Origin: Armillaria gallica
Lineage: Eukaryota; Basidiomycota; Agaricomycetes; Agaricales; Physalacriaceae
DNA length: 64,000 nucleotides
Direction of reading: 5' to 3'
Assembly: GCA_037576215.1 (NCBI GenBank)
Contig: JBANDB010000006.1
Span: 3,100,001 to 3,164,000, forward strand
Position numbers and translations under genes: made by a program. The notes beneath the pieces were generated by a model. It was not told the origin of the DNA and searched no databases. It saw only the letters and a list, made by a program, of their open reading frames with translations. Shown piece after piece: positions 35,849-46,717 of this stretch; position 1 is the first letter of the stretch, and every line of letters starts with the position of its first letter.

Positions 35849-37609
35849 CTAACCAACCTTTTTCTCCTCTTGACCCTTGATCTTTTTGTCAACCGCCTCT
35901 TTCGCCTCTGCATCAGCGACTTCTGCTACTATCTTGACCTGATTGACCAGTCCGCCGACATGCTTCAGGAGACCAACCACCTCCTTGTTTCCACTTACGA
36001 AACCAAACTCTGCATATGTTAAGCCCTGTTCCTGAGCAAACTTTTTGACCATCTCGCTAGCCTTTCGGAGGTTGTGCCGCGGGAGGCGAGGGAACAGGTG
36101 ATGCGTTACTTGGAGATGAAGCCCGCCGTGTATAAATTCGATAGATTCGTCGCATATAACGTCCGAGGTCGTCCGCAACTGTCGATGGGGAAATGACTCT
36201 GTAGGGCCTAGATCTGCTGTAGACATTGAAAAATGCGATAGTACGATCTGTAATAAAGATGTCACGAACGTTCCGGTGATATCAAACGTGCGTGGGAGAC
36301 ATACCTGCACATGCAGAGGACTCGTCGTAGCGTGACTTACCAGGACATACAAGAGTGCCTTTCTCCATGTTCCACAACCGACGAGGAGACTACCGAACCA
36401 TGTCCAGAAGAATACGATACCAGCAACTTCAAGACCCCAGGCCCAGCCGTGGCCTCTAGCGCGTCTGGTATCAAAAGCTCGGAAATAAAGATGGGCGTAG
36501 GAAAGCCGGTACAAGTTGAACCGTGCAAACATCATCACGATATAGAATAGCTTGTGTTGGAGTGTAAGGAATATTTTGGCCGCCGCGTCTAAAGGCATTG
36601 TGCGTTTGTAGTATGTGGAATATAAATTATTGAAAAATGCCGGTGAGATGGCGAAGAAGGGGAGATGTTGAATGTCGGGATCACTAAAGTATGTTAGTTG
36701 ATTGTGGTGGTATCTAAGGAACAACATACTGATTCACATGGTTCGTAACAACTGCATGACAATATAAATGAGAGGCAGTACACTGGGAAAATAGAACTCA
36801 CTGTGATGAATATTATGGTTCTAGACATAAGTTAGTGATGGAGTTTGACGCGTAAAATTAAAAAGACCTACATCAACCCACCAGCCGATACTAAGGCCGC
36901 CTATCCAATCGGCGATAAATGTAGACACGAGCCTGTCGAATGTCCAGTCTCCGGTCAAACCCATATGTCCGAGATCATGGGCGAAAAACATAAGTTGATG
37001 CCACATAAGACCAAGGAAGAACGCGGACGTGATGAGCCAGCTGTGATAGTAGGCATAGGCGCTAATGACGCCAAAAAGGGTGTACCGAACAAATTCTGGC
37101 CCGTAGCCGGTAAGGATGGGACATTTGTAGAGGCCTGCGTCAATAATGCGTCTGTGTAGGGCCTTGTACGCCGCGGACTGTCTTGCTTGTACGTCCAAGT
37201 CAAGATCAGTCGGAGCCGGGGTGATGGTTGCTGCCGTTGGACCGAGACCTGACGAAGAGAGCTGTTCCTCGACGAGCAGAGATCGGTCCCCTGAGATATA
37301 CGCAGCCTCCCTCCTCCACTGGCCATTCTCCCGGACCCATCCAGCAGCGACGGGGGGTAGAAACGGAACCCAGTACTTCTCGTGGTGCTTGCCGATGGAA
37401 TATTTTGCGATGAGATCAAGAGTTCCGGTTGGATGCAACGCGTCAATTTCATCTGTTGCATCCCGTCCTACAAAGTGAAGGATGGATAGGGCACCACCGG
37501 GGTGCGCGTCGAGCCATGCAGTGGGTATCCTGAGGACGTTGTCGTGGTATATAACGACGTGCTGGCCCTTGAGAATGAGGGACTCAACCTCGTCGCGCCG
37601 GAGAGACAT
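35849..37609 (-). CDS. Cytochrome b5-fused delta-8 sphingolipid desaturase
   Basis: The N-terminus carries a cytochrome b5 domain with the heme-binding HPGG motif (WLDAHPGGALSILHFVGRDATDEIDALHP). The desaturase domain follows with three His boxes: HDLGHMG, NHNIHHIVTNHVNHDPDIQH (assembled from two short exons) and QVTHHLFPRLPRHNL. The Gln in the third box marks the front-end desaturase class. The spacing and the ESIEFIHGGLHLQ block fit fungal delta-8 sphingolipid (long-chain base) desaturases, which act in the ER and make the 4,8-sphingadienine base of glucosylceramides. Four hydrophobic segments lie between the boxes. The C-terminus is Lys/Glu-rich. A delta-6 fatty-acid activity is the alternative and cannot be excluded from sequence. 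Confidence 0.85.
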
Positions 37610-37701
37610 GGCGCGAGATGGAAAAATAAATAAAGGAATAATTTCGCCAAATTTGGCTTGGCAGATGATGACAAATATTTGATACCATTACTACAACCAC
37701 G

Positions 37702-39060
37702 ATGGCACCGACCGCCGTGGTTTCTTCTGATCCTTTTTCTGACCCTCATCCACCACGACCACCGCCAAAGAAGAGAATGCCTGCCCCAGTGCCGCACTCA
37801 GCACCGACTGGCAGGGATGCCTACGGCCGCGAACTCACCGATGCTGTGAAAGATACTGTTCATGTCCGTGGTAACTCTACGACCGACTATCCGCCTCGCC
37901 ATCTTGGCAGGAGCCAGACAGCGATGTACGTCCAATTCTTTTTTATTTTCAGTTGATAGTTAAACAGCCGATGACCAGTCCAGCGCCTGCCAGCCCGCCT
38001 CGTAACCCAAACATGGGACGAAGATCTCATTCCCAGGATTCTGTGCCTGCAGTCTCACAGGAGCGACCCAAGTCGTCCAAGTCTCGCACCAAGAAGGGCT
38101 CGCAGCATGCCGATGTCATCGACAGACTCGATTTCACTGGTGTAGGGCCAAGTACGTTACCCCACAGGAACCCCTCGATCGTCGCTGACTAACAATCTAG
38201 TGTTCCACCATGACGGTCCGTTCGACGCATGTGCTCCATCCCGCAACAAGCACCCTCGCAAGGCCCCCATGGCTGCATGGTCTCCTGCTGACCAGCCCAA
38301 CGACGGCCCATACCCGTCGGCGACCACTTTCAATGCTTTCTCCGGCTACGATGCGCCGAAGAACAGAAAGGTAGACGCCATTGCAGAGGCATGGGGCATC
38401 CATGAACCAGAGCCGTTCGAAGAATTTTTTGCAGGCGGGGGAGCACGGGGCGACACTCCTGCCAGCTCGATCTACAATGGCAGAGAGGGTCATCGATCGA
38501 CGCCAAAGCGGACCAAGGAGAACCAGCGGGAGGCGCACGCCGATGAGCCGTCCCGATCCCGCGGAACCAGGCGTACCATGCCGCCTCCCAAACCTATCTT
38601 TGTCCCGGAATCTCGGGATGAATATCCCGATCCTTCAGGCTCACCTCCCGCTCAATCCCCCGGCCTCCCCAAGCGCACCAAGTCCCTCATGCATCGTATT
38701 CGCAAGATGCGAGAGTCGCCCAACGTCCCCGTCGACTCGGACTATGAGCCCTACCCTCCCTCGTCTCCTTCGCCTCCTCCTGTAGACCACCATGGTATCA
38801 GACCGACGCACCGTTCCCAGAATTCGTTCTTGGGCAGATTTGGCAAAGCGGAGCCGACGCATTCGGAACCGTTCATTCTCGTCGAACCCCATACCAACAA
38901 AGAGTTGCCAACGCTACCGCCCCAATCACCTGCAGTCACACCGTCATCGAGCTATTTTGATGGTCATGCATCAGGCGGCAATGTTGGATCCCCTGGTGGA
39001 GGTCTGGGACGAAAGACCAGTCTTATGAAGAAGATGGGAAGAGTTGTACGTGGCCGATAG
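37702..39060 (+). CDS. PAL1: Pal1-family cell morphology protein
   Basis: Three exons. The first encodes a Pro-rich N-terminus (SDPFSDPHPPRPPPKKR) and the second a Ser/Lys-rich linker ending HADVIDRLDFTGVGP. The third begins FHHDGPFDACAPSRNKHPRKAPM and continues to 39060. The DVIDRLD-x-TG / FHHDGPFDAC pair, here separated by an intron, is the signature of Pal1, a membrane-associated endocytic protein that sets cylindrical cell shape in fission yeast. The rest is disordered, rich in Pro, Ser and Arg, with NPF/DPF-like motifs near the start that could bind EH-domain endocytic partners. Divergent from the desaturase with about 90 bases between starts. Confidence 0.88.
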
Positions 39061-39398
39061 GCGTCTTCTCAAGCCTTTGTACCATTCAGTGTTTCCCATC
39101 AAAAGTTATTCCATGCGTTTACGTCACGTTTTTCTCCATATGTCTCTGTATATATAACAACGAGGCCTTCGCTTCTTTGGACAGCTACTTCTCCATTCTA
39201 AACCTTTCGTGTTCTCCTGCTACGAAATGACGACAATCGCCCGTCCTTTCCTTTTTTTGGTGTATCTTGTCTCTTGATCCAACGTAATCTCCGCTGTTTC
39301 AATATCTACGTACACACCCAAAGCATGTAATGTAGATTTCCCTCGCTTGTAACATTTGTATGATCAATAAGTATATTCTGTTTTTATACGCTGACATT
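39061..39398. other. convergent 3' intergenic region
   Basis: T-rich sequence between PAL1 and HIS7, containing their 3' untranslated ends. Nothing else seen. Confidence 0.5.
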
Positions 39399-41154
39399 CT
39401 ACCCCAACCTGACACGGATTTCGTTGTCATTAAGGCATTTTTTGACATCTTTGATGCCCACCTCGCCTCGATGGAATATACCGGCGGCCAAAGCAGCTTC
39501 TACCCCAGTTTCCTTGAAAACTTGACAAAAGTGCTCTGCAGTGCCCGCGCCACTGCTCGCGACTACGGGTATCCTCACGTTCGATTTGACAAGTCGAATG
39601 AGATCTAGGTCGAACCCTAGTCCTGTGCCATCTCGGTCAATACTATTCACCAAAAGCTCCCCGGCACCGAGCCGCTCCACACCCTTGGCAAGCTGGACAA
39701 CAGACAGCGGCCGTGATTCACGACCACCTGATACTGTGCACTGATACCACCAAGCCTTTCCCCTCTCCTCTTTCACTTTGGAATCAGGGCGTCCTCGAAT
39801 TACCTCTCCTTTGTATGGGCCGTCATACGTCTCGGGGTCCACATACACCCGTCTAGGGTCAACAGACACGACGACCGCCTGTCTTCCATACGCATACGCA
39901 ATCGTCTCGATCGCACTCGTCCCATCGCCCTCGTTCTTTTCCGACGCCAGCATCTTCTCCACAGCCAACACTGCTTCGCTGCCAATACTGACCTTGTCGG
40001 CGCCGGCGCGGAAATAGGCGCCCGCGACTTCAAGTGCGGGGTGCTTGGTGCCGTCTGGGTCGACGGTGTCCTTTATTCCACCGCCGATAGTGAGAGGGAC
40101 GAAGACGCGTTCTGCCGCGGTACGGACGACTGCGATCATGGGTTGATCTCGGAGAGGGGAGTGGCGGAAAGAGGTGATGTTGAGGAGACAGAGCTCGTCT
40201 GCACCGGCGAGGTAGTATTGGGAGGCCAGAGCAACGGGCTTGCCCAGGTTACGGACGGCGCCACCTGTTGTGGCGGCAACGGTGGAGGCGGTGGATGTGG
40301 GAGTTTTCTCTCGGACATCGTACTGATCTCCTTTTGTGACGACAAGATCCCCATCGTCGTTCGCACGAACGTCCATGCATGCGACAATCCGCTTGGTAAG
40401 TCGGTGCTCTGACTTTGGGATCAGCACGCGTGGGGAAGACGACGCGTGGGCAGAGATCGCGCCTGGGGATGATGTATGAGCTGATTCAGGTTTCCGAAGC
40501 CAAGCATCGATAAGACGAAGTCCAGCAGCTCCAGATTTTTCAGGATGGAACTGAGTACCAAAGACATTGGCCTTCCGAACGGACGAAATAAACAGTTCTT
40601 GCCGTACTGCGTAGTCGTGTATGCCCACTGTGCGGCATCGGGATACTTGTGGGGGTCGTACTTTGCACAATATGAATGTACGAAATAGTAGTACGATGAA
40701 TCAGCGACCTGTTCCGGGTCTTCGGGACAAGCGAGATCAGCAGTATTCCAACCCATGTGGGGAACAGCTTTGTCCGTGTCATCAAGACGTTCAATAGGAC
40801 AGGGAATAATTCCGAGTCCCTCTGAGGAAGATTCTGATGAAGACTGGAACAGAACCTGCATGCCAATGCAAACCCCAAAGTATGGCTTTCCGGAAAGAAT
40901 GTATTCGCGTAGGGGCTGGAGAAGCCCGCGAGACGCGAGGTGCTGGACAGCAGTCTCAAAGGCACCTACACCGGGAAAAACGAGAGACTAGAACGAGAAT
41001 GAAAAAATGTCAATGCATCATGAATGGGACTGACAGTAGCACGTTGGAAATCATCTGGTGAAGAAATCCAGGTAAACGAATGGCCAAGAGAAGTGAGGGA
41101 ATTGGCGAGGCTCTGGACGTTTCCTGCACCGTAGTCGAGTAAGTAGAGTCCCAT
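39399..41154 (-). CDS. HIS7: Imidazole glycerol phosphate synthase, fused glutaminase-cyclase (apparent frameshift)
   Basis: The start MGLYLLDYGAGNVQSLANSL opens the class I glutamine amidotransferase domain. It continues with LVFPGVGAFETAVQHL, the Cys nucleophile in GVCIGMQVL and the His/Glu pair in FHPEKSG. The cyclase half has TKRIVACMDVR, GDQYDV, LTIGGGI, DKVSIGSEAV, LLVNSIDRDGTGLGFD and ASSGAGTAEH. The enzyme makes imidazole glycerol phosphate and AICAR from PRFAR and glutamine in histidine synthesis. Between AAQWAYTTTQYGK and ELFISSVRKANVFG the reading frame changes without room for an intron (near 40599), as if one base were missing from an AAGGAA-like run; a sequence error is likely. 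The gene is divergent from SER3. Confidence 0.88.
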
Positions 41155-41338
41155 CGTGACAGGACTTGGACTGCGTCGAGCTGAACTGACTCGAAAGGAC
41201 TCGTTTGAACACACCGGTCCGAAAGATGCTCGGAGATTGCCGAACTGATCAAGAAAAATTACTGATTAGATCTCATGATTCTCATCTTTTTTGCGTGCTC
41301 CTGACTCGGCTTGACGTATATAAGCAACTTCCATCATC
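41155..41338. promoter_or_regulatory. HIS7/SER3 bidirectional promoter with two TGACTC sites
   Basis: A 184-base spacer between two divergent amino-acid biosynthesis genes. TGACTC, the core of the Gcn4/CPC1 element, occurs at 41187-41192 and at 41302-41307, one near each gene. A TATATAAG box lies at 41317-41324, close to SER3. Co-regulation by general amino-acid control is inferred from the motifs. Confidence 0.55.
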
Positions 41339-42823
41339 ATGGACTTTCTCCATTCGCCAACGATGTCGTCCCCCATTTCTATCCCAGGCTCGTTGCCTCA
41401 CATCGTCAGCGCCTCCATCTCCCCCTCGACTCTCACCATCCACGACCGTTTTGCCAATACTCGTCGTCAGGATTCTGGCGCCATTAGGCAGCCCAAGGTC
41501 CTCCACCCCGTCGACAACGAGGGCCTTCGTCTCCTCATTCTCGAGAATATCTCGCAAGAGGCCGTCGAGCTCTTCCGTGCCCAAGGTTACTATGTCGACC
41601 ATTATACCAAGGCTATGTCGGAAGACGAGCTGGTAGAGAACATTGGCTCCTACCATGGCATTGGTATTCGCAGCAAAACAAAAATCACTGCCCGCGTCCT
41701 CAAGGCGGCCTCCAAGGTACTTGCTACCTGCGTCTTCTCTTCTGATAGATTACTTAAGTCGGCTTTCTATTTTTTTTTTTAGCTTCTTGTCATCGGATGC
41801 TTCTGCATCGGTACTAACCAAGTCGATTTGACTTCTGCCGCTCAAGCTGGTATCCCCGTATTTAACTCCCCCTTCTCCAACTCGCGCTCTGTCGCCGAAC
41901 TCGTCATGGCCGAGCTTGTCATCCTCTCTCGCCAGCTCTTTGAGCGCGCGTACGAGTTGCGTACCGGCGTTTGGAACAAGCAGTCCAAGGGATGCTGGGA
42001 AGTTCGCGGGAAGACGCTTGGTATCGTAGGCTATGGCCACATTGGCTCCCAGCTCTCCGTACTTGCTGAGTCTTTCGGCATCCGTGTACTCTTCCACGAC
42101 GTCGTCAATCTCATGCCCCTCGGATCGGCGCGTCAAGTCGAGTCCCTCGATGCCTTGCTGGCGGAGGCAGACTTTATCAGCTTACATGTCCCCGAATCTC
42201 CTGAAACCATTAACATGATCTCCAAGCATCAGTTCGCGACCATGAAGAAGGGCGCGTATTTCATTAATAACGCTCGTGGAAGAGTCGTGGACATACCCGC
42301 TCTCGTCGACGCGTTGAAGAGCGGCCATCTTGCGGGTGCAGCCGTTGATGTGTTCCCCTCCGAGCCTGGAGCAAACGGTGCTCCATTCGATGATCAGCTC
42401 AACTCCTGGGCTTCAACCCTCCGCTCGCTGCCTAATGTCGTCCTCTCGCCCCATATCGGTGGTTCCACCGAGGAGGCGCAGCGAATGATAGGCCAAGAAG
42501 TTTCTCAGGCACTGTGCCGATACTTTGGATACGGTACCACGCTTGGAGCAGTTAACTTCCCTGAAGTTGACTTACGCGCCATCACCACAGAGCAGGGTGA
42601 TCACGTTCGTGTCTGCCACGTCCACAAGAACCAGCCTGGTGTGCTGAAACAGGTCAACGAGGCCTTGTCTCCGTACAATGTGGAGAAACAGTACTCGGAC
42701 TCGAAGGATGACACCGCATATCTTATGGCAGATATCGCAGATGTCAGTCCCGCAGACATCAACAAACTGCGGCAGCTGATCAGCGCTACCAGCGCCAACA
42801 TCCTTACCCGTTTCCTAGCTTGA
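41339..42823 (+). CDS. SER3: D-3-phosphoglycerate dehydrogenase (serine biosynthesis)
   Basis: Two exons (41339-41716, 41783-42823; the intron ends in a T-run before its AG) encode 472 residues. After an extended N-terminus come the substrate-binding LRLLILENISQEAVELF and the HGIGIRSKTKIT block. The NAD-binding Rossmann fold follows with GIVGYGHIGSQLSVLAE, then NNARGRVVDIPALVDAL, AAVDVFPSEP and the catalytic His in SPHIGGSTEEAQ. A C-terminal ACT-like domain (VCHVHKNQPGVLKQVNEAL) is the serine-feedback module. The enzyme oxidises 3-phosphoglycerate to 3-phosphohydroxypyruvate, the first step of serine synthesis. The length and N-terminal extension match fungal Ser3/Ser33 enzymes. Confidence 0.93.
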
Positions 42824-43112
42824 AGCAGCTCATAATGAGTTGTACTGTACAAAACACCGAAACGGACGGTTACAACTATGGCTTGTTGTACAATTTAGAT
42901 ATCTGTATTCAACATATAATACGGATGTTCACTCAACTGTACATCCTATACACCATTCAACTGGACTTTGGGAACTGGCATGAGATATCTAGCACATAAT
43001 CGTAGTTGTATTACTTCCACAGTCATCCATTTATAACGAATCGTTTTCCGGGGCACAAGCACATACTTTACATACAGAACAGAAGAAATGAAATACCAAA
43101 GCCAAGGCAAAA

Positions 43113-44396
43113 CTACGCTTCTTCCTCGGGGTCGCCGATACCAGAGGGAAGGATGGCGAAATGTGTTTCCATCTCGGGGAGACATGGCGAATCATAGATT
43201 TTACAGGATCGCGTGTTTCCGCGGGATTTCTTCAACTGGAGTCTAAGAGGTGTCATGATGAGCACATGTGTTTTTGAGGCACACAATGACGATCATACCG
43301 TGTAGTCGATGCATGGGCCATGATATTACCACCGATGGGCTTTTTCTCGTTGCTAGCATATGGACCTGCAGCCGCGTCTGGACTGGACATGACTTGGTTC
43401 GTTACGACCACAGCAATACCGAACTGACAGAAAATCGGTCAGAAAAAAATGATTATCCACTTTGGGAGACCAACCTCATCTGCCAACCGTTGGAGTGTCC
43501 GCAAGAACTTGCCCAGATGATTCTGCCGAGACGATAACTCCCCGCGTCCGCTAAAATCTGTACGATATAACGCCGTGCAAGAGTCGACGATCAACAGACA
43601 GAACCTGGAGCATTTTTATGTCAGTATTACGGGCATATATGAGGGGTATGAGCCCACCTTGACTCTGACATCAATGCGCTAGCACTCGTCAGCAGGGCAT
43701 TCTGATGGTCCGCGTTGTACGCTCGAGCATAAGCCACGTTGTCCAAAACTTCTTCGCCATTGAGCCCGTACCGCTCCGCTACGGCCAACAGCCGTACTGG
43801 ACGAAAGGTGCCTTCGGTGTCGATATAGAGGCACTTGCCTTCTCCGCCGCCCATGCTGACAGGGAGCTGGCAGGTAACAGCAAGCGTGTGGCATAGCTGG
43901 GATTTTCCGGTACGAAACTCGCCAAAGAGCTCGGTAATTGCGCCAGTTTCAATACCACCTGGTGAGGATGTCAGTGCAGCACAAGGACGCAGAATGAGCA
44001 CACGCACCCCCGAGAAGGGCGTCGAGTTGCTTGGAGCCGGTGGTAATATGAACGAGTTCGGCACGGCGTGCATGTACTTCTGTGGCACTTTGGAACCCTA
44101 AGGGTACGATCTTTTGCGCTGCAGGGTCCAGGTTAGCGACTACAGAGCACTCAGCGACATCGCTCACCCTCGGCTATGATTTTATCAGCCTTCTGTTCTG
44201 AGATGCCCTTGATAGTAATGAGATGTTTCTTGGGCGTGAATGCGACCGCTTCGACGGTGTTGAGACCTGCGTCTGCGAGTTTCTTGATGTCGTTGGCGTG
44301 TATCCCAGCCTCTTGCAGTTTGTTGACAAGAAGAGGCCCAGTGAATTGGAAAGCCTCGCCCTCCTGCTCGACGTCGTCTTGCGATGCTTGAGACAT
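43113..44396 (-). CDS. RAD51: Rad51 recombinase
   Basis: Minus-strand gene from [16 protein letters not shown] to GDPEEEA. The N-terminal HhH domain ([35 protein letters not shown]) is followed by the linker [21 protein letters not shown] and the RecA core. Walker A is GEFRTGKSQ and Walker B LLIVDS; VVVTNQV and [11 protein letters not shown] mark the DNA-binding loop region. All introns are short and join in frame. Rad51 forms filaments on single-stranded DNA and drives strand exchange in homologous recombination. The 140-base region upstream, shared with F-box gene A1, holds an ACGCGT box. Confidence 0.95.
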
Positions 44397-44536
44397 TGCT
44401 GAGAGCAAAAGGTGAGTCAAGGTAAGAGGAAGAAACGTTTCTCACGGGTCAACGCGTGTCGCGCTAATGCGGCGACAACGTCACGTGCGCGTGCCTTAAC
44501 GATGTGACATGCAAACTGTCAGGCCTCCTATCGATC
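44397..44536. promoter_or_regulatory. RAD51 / F-box A1 divergent promoter with ACGCGT and CACGTG
   Basis: A 140-base spacer holding ACGCGT (44452-44457) and CACGTG (44482-44487). In budding yeast the RAD51 promoter carries MluI cell-cycle boxes of this sequence. MBF-type G1/S control here is inferred from the motif. Confidence 0.5.
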
Positions 44537-46085
44537 ATGCCCTCAACCACTATGGCACAGAAAGGAAAGAAACAGAAGACAGTCGTGAATAGGCCGAAAG
44601 TACCAAGGTCGAAGGTATATATCTGTCTTCTTGCTTTCTGCACTCACTTACCTGTTTCTAGCTTTCTCGTGGCAAACGCAGACAAGTAGCAACTGGATCG
44701 ACCGCGGTCAGCAGAATCAACGAGCTTTTACCCAACGAACTTCTAGCCTACATCTTTTCCACTGCGATTATCACTCTGCTTCCAAAAGAGCACAAGTCCT
44801 TCCTTGCTCTAGTATGCAACATCTGTCGTCGTTGGCGGGATGTTGCTATCGAGGCATCTGAGCTTTGGACCACCGTCTATATACATCATCAAAAACATAT
44901 ACCAGCTGCCGAAATTTTCCTTAAACGATCAAAGACGCAACTTCTGGATGTTGATATTGAAGTCACCTTTGGTCGAACTCTTAATGAGTTTCGGAGTCGT
45001 CGGGATTTCGGTCGACAATCTGGGCTTCGAGTTGCGGAGTTGTTGTCGGCCCATCTCGGGCGTACGAGGACACTTTCTTTGAGTGTGAGCGACACACTAG
45101 ATGCGGAAAAGTTTTCTACATTGTACCGGCTGATGTCAACTCCGCATCTCGTTAGCCTTTCCGTCAATGTCAGAAGATGGTCGCCAAGCGCTCCCCCTTT
45201 CCCCAATTCTATTTGTTCCTTCCATTCTAATGGGAATGATGGCTCATCCTCGAGCGTAGTCTCAGGCTCCAGTCTTACCAGACTCGAACTCACATTGCTA
45301 ACATCTGCACACCTTGAGCATGAAGATATGCGGAATATATTCATGTACTCTCCATCTCTCGAAACGCTCATCCTACCGAAATTTGGTCAGACTCGAGGGG
45401 GAGACCAAGAGGAGAATTGGCCAATCATATTCGCTCCCAGCTCGCTGCGATCGCTTGCAGTTCACCTTGAATACACCCATGCGGAAGATGATGAGTTTTG
45501 GAATACGGCTGAATCACCATGTCCATGTGTCCTTGGCTCCCTTCGCTTTCCTAACCTCGAATATCTCGAGGTTCTAGGTGACAACTACTCCTGCAATCTT
45601 AATCTCAGCAGCCATTTCAAAGACCTATCGGGATTAAAAACGCTACGTTTGCAACGGTGTTCTGTGCCACCTCTTGATGACGAGTTCCTCCGCTCTTTGC
45701 AACTGTTAAATCGTTTGGAACTGGCGGACAACTTGAATGTCGTGAAGTGGTTTCAAAGTGCACAAAAATGTCTTTACCATTACCCAATCTGTCGTCTATC
45801 TCACTTAGTGACGAGTCAAGTTGGGGTTACAATCTAGCCCCGTGGGCACGCCTCGCTCGGCTAACCGTCCACGATCACGGATTTACCCAGTTTTCTATCG
45901 AAGTATCAACACATCTTTACGGTACCATGTCGCAACTCTTTGGTCCTCAGGATGAGCAAATTCACATCGAAGCAAGGGACCATTCTCCTGGTCTGCTCTA
46001 TCCGCTTCCCCCAGAAAAACGCTTCCATTGGACAAACTATTATTACGATTCTGATGATGATTTTGGTTGGGACTATGACGACTAG
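44537..46085 (+). CDS. F-box/LRR-like protein, family A copy 1 (apparent frameshift)
   Basis: Exon 1 (Lys-rich MPSTTMAQKGKKQKT) is joined by a 47-base intron (44615-44661) to the F-box: INELLPNELLAYIFSTA then FLALVCNICRRWRDVAIEASELWTTVYIH. Degenerate leucine-rich strands follow (SLETLILPKF, LRSLAVHLE, FPNLEYLEVLGDN, LKTLRLQRCSV) and an acidic Asp/Tyr tail. It is a close paralogue of A2 (53751-55379). Near the A5 run at 45764-45768 the frame changes: the first frame ends at 45837 while the conserved C-terminus is read in another frame to 46085. One extra A restores alignment with A2. F-box proteins link SCF ubiquitin ligases to substrates; the substrate is unknown. Confidence 0.75.
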
Positions 46086-46717
46086 ATGGGCTATTTAGCG
46101 AGGAATTGAACTGTAAGATTACATTTCGAACTGTTTGTGTATGATCACCTTTTAGCGAGGAGATGTAAGTATAGAATATCGCATATTATGATTTTCCGTG
46201 GAATGCATGAGCATCGCCAAATCGAGTTCAGAAGCGGAGTTGTTCCGAAGGATCCTGCAACATCGGGAAAGGTTCTGCATTAGCCATTGATCTATAGATG
46301 GTTGGGTAAACCGGCAAATAACACTGTCTGTGATGTATTACCTCTCCAATTGTATCGAGCATCGAGAAAAATAAGTCTTGACCGAGTTAAATGTGATACA
46401 TGTTATAAACAGTAACGAGCTCCGCGAGTTTCTCATAAAACCGGTTTACTGAGGCTAGTAATATTGTTAATAACATATTTTGCTTGAAGTAGAGTCACGT
46501 GCCATAATCGACGGATGCCGTAAGTCTTTGTCTCACTATTCTTCATCAACATTGGCCAGGCTCACCACCACTCTGCTTGGAGCCATCTAGTAGTACGTAT
46601 TATCTTTACAAATCTGATCGCTTGAGATCTGCTGTCATCTCTTTGAAATTTGAAAGTAAGAACACACGAAGGACACGCATCTTTCTCTATTCTGGCCGCT
46701 GACCTTCTCCACCAGAA
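46086..46717. other. intergenic region upstream of F-box B1
   Basis: About 0.6 kb of A/T-rich spacer. GAGTCACGTG (CACGTG at 46496-46501) occurs about 220 bases before the B1 start, and the same motif stands at the same relative place before B2. No gene is seen. Confidence 0.5.

Noticed and set aside
40041..40412. 123-codon Gly-rich plus-strand frame
   Set aside because: Antisense to the HIS7 cyclase domain; its composition is the complement of conserved codons.
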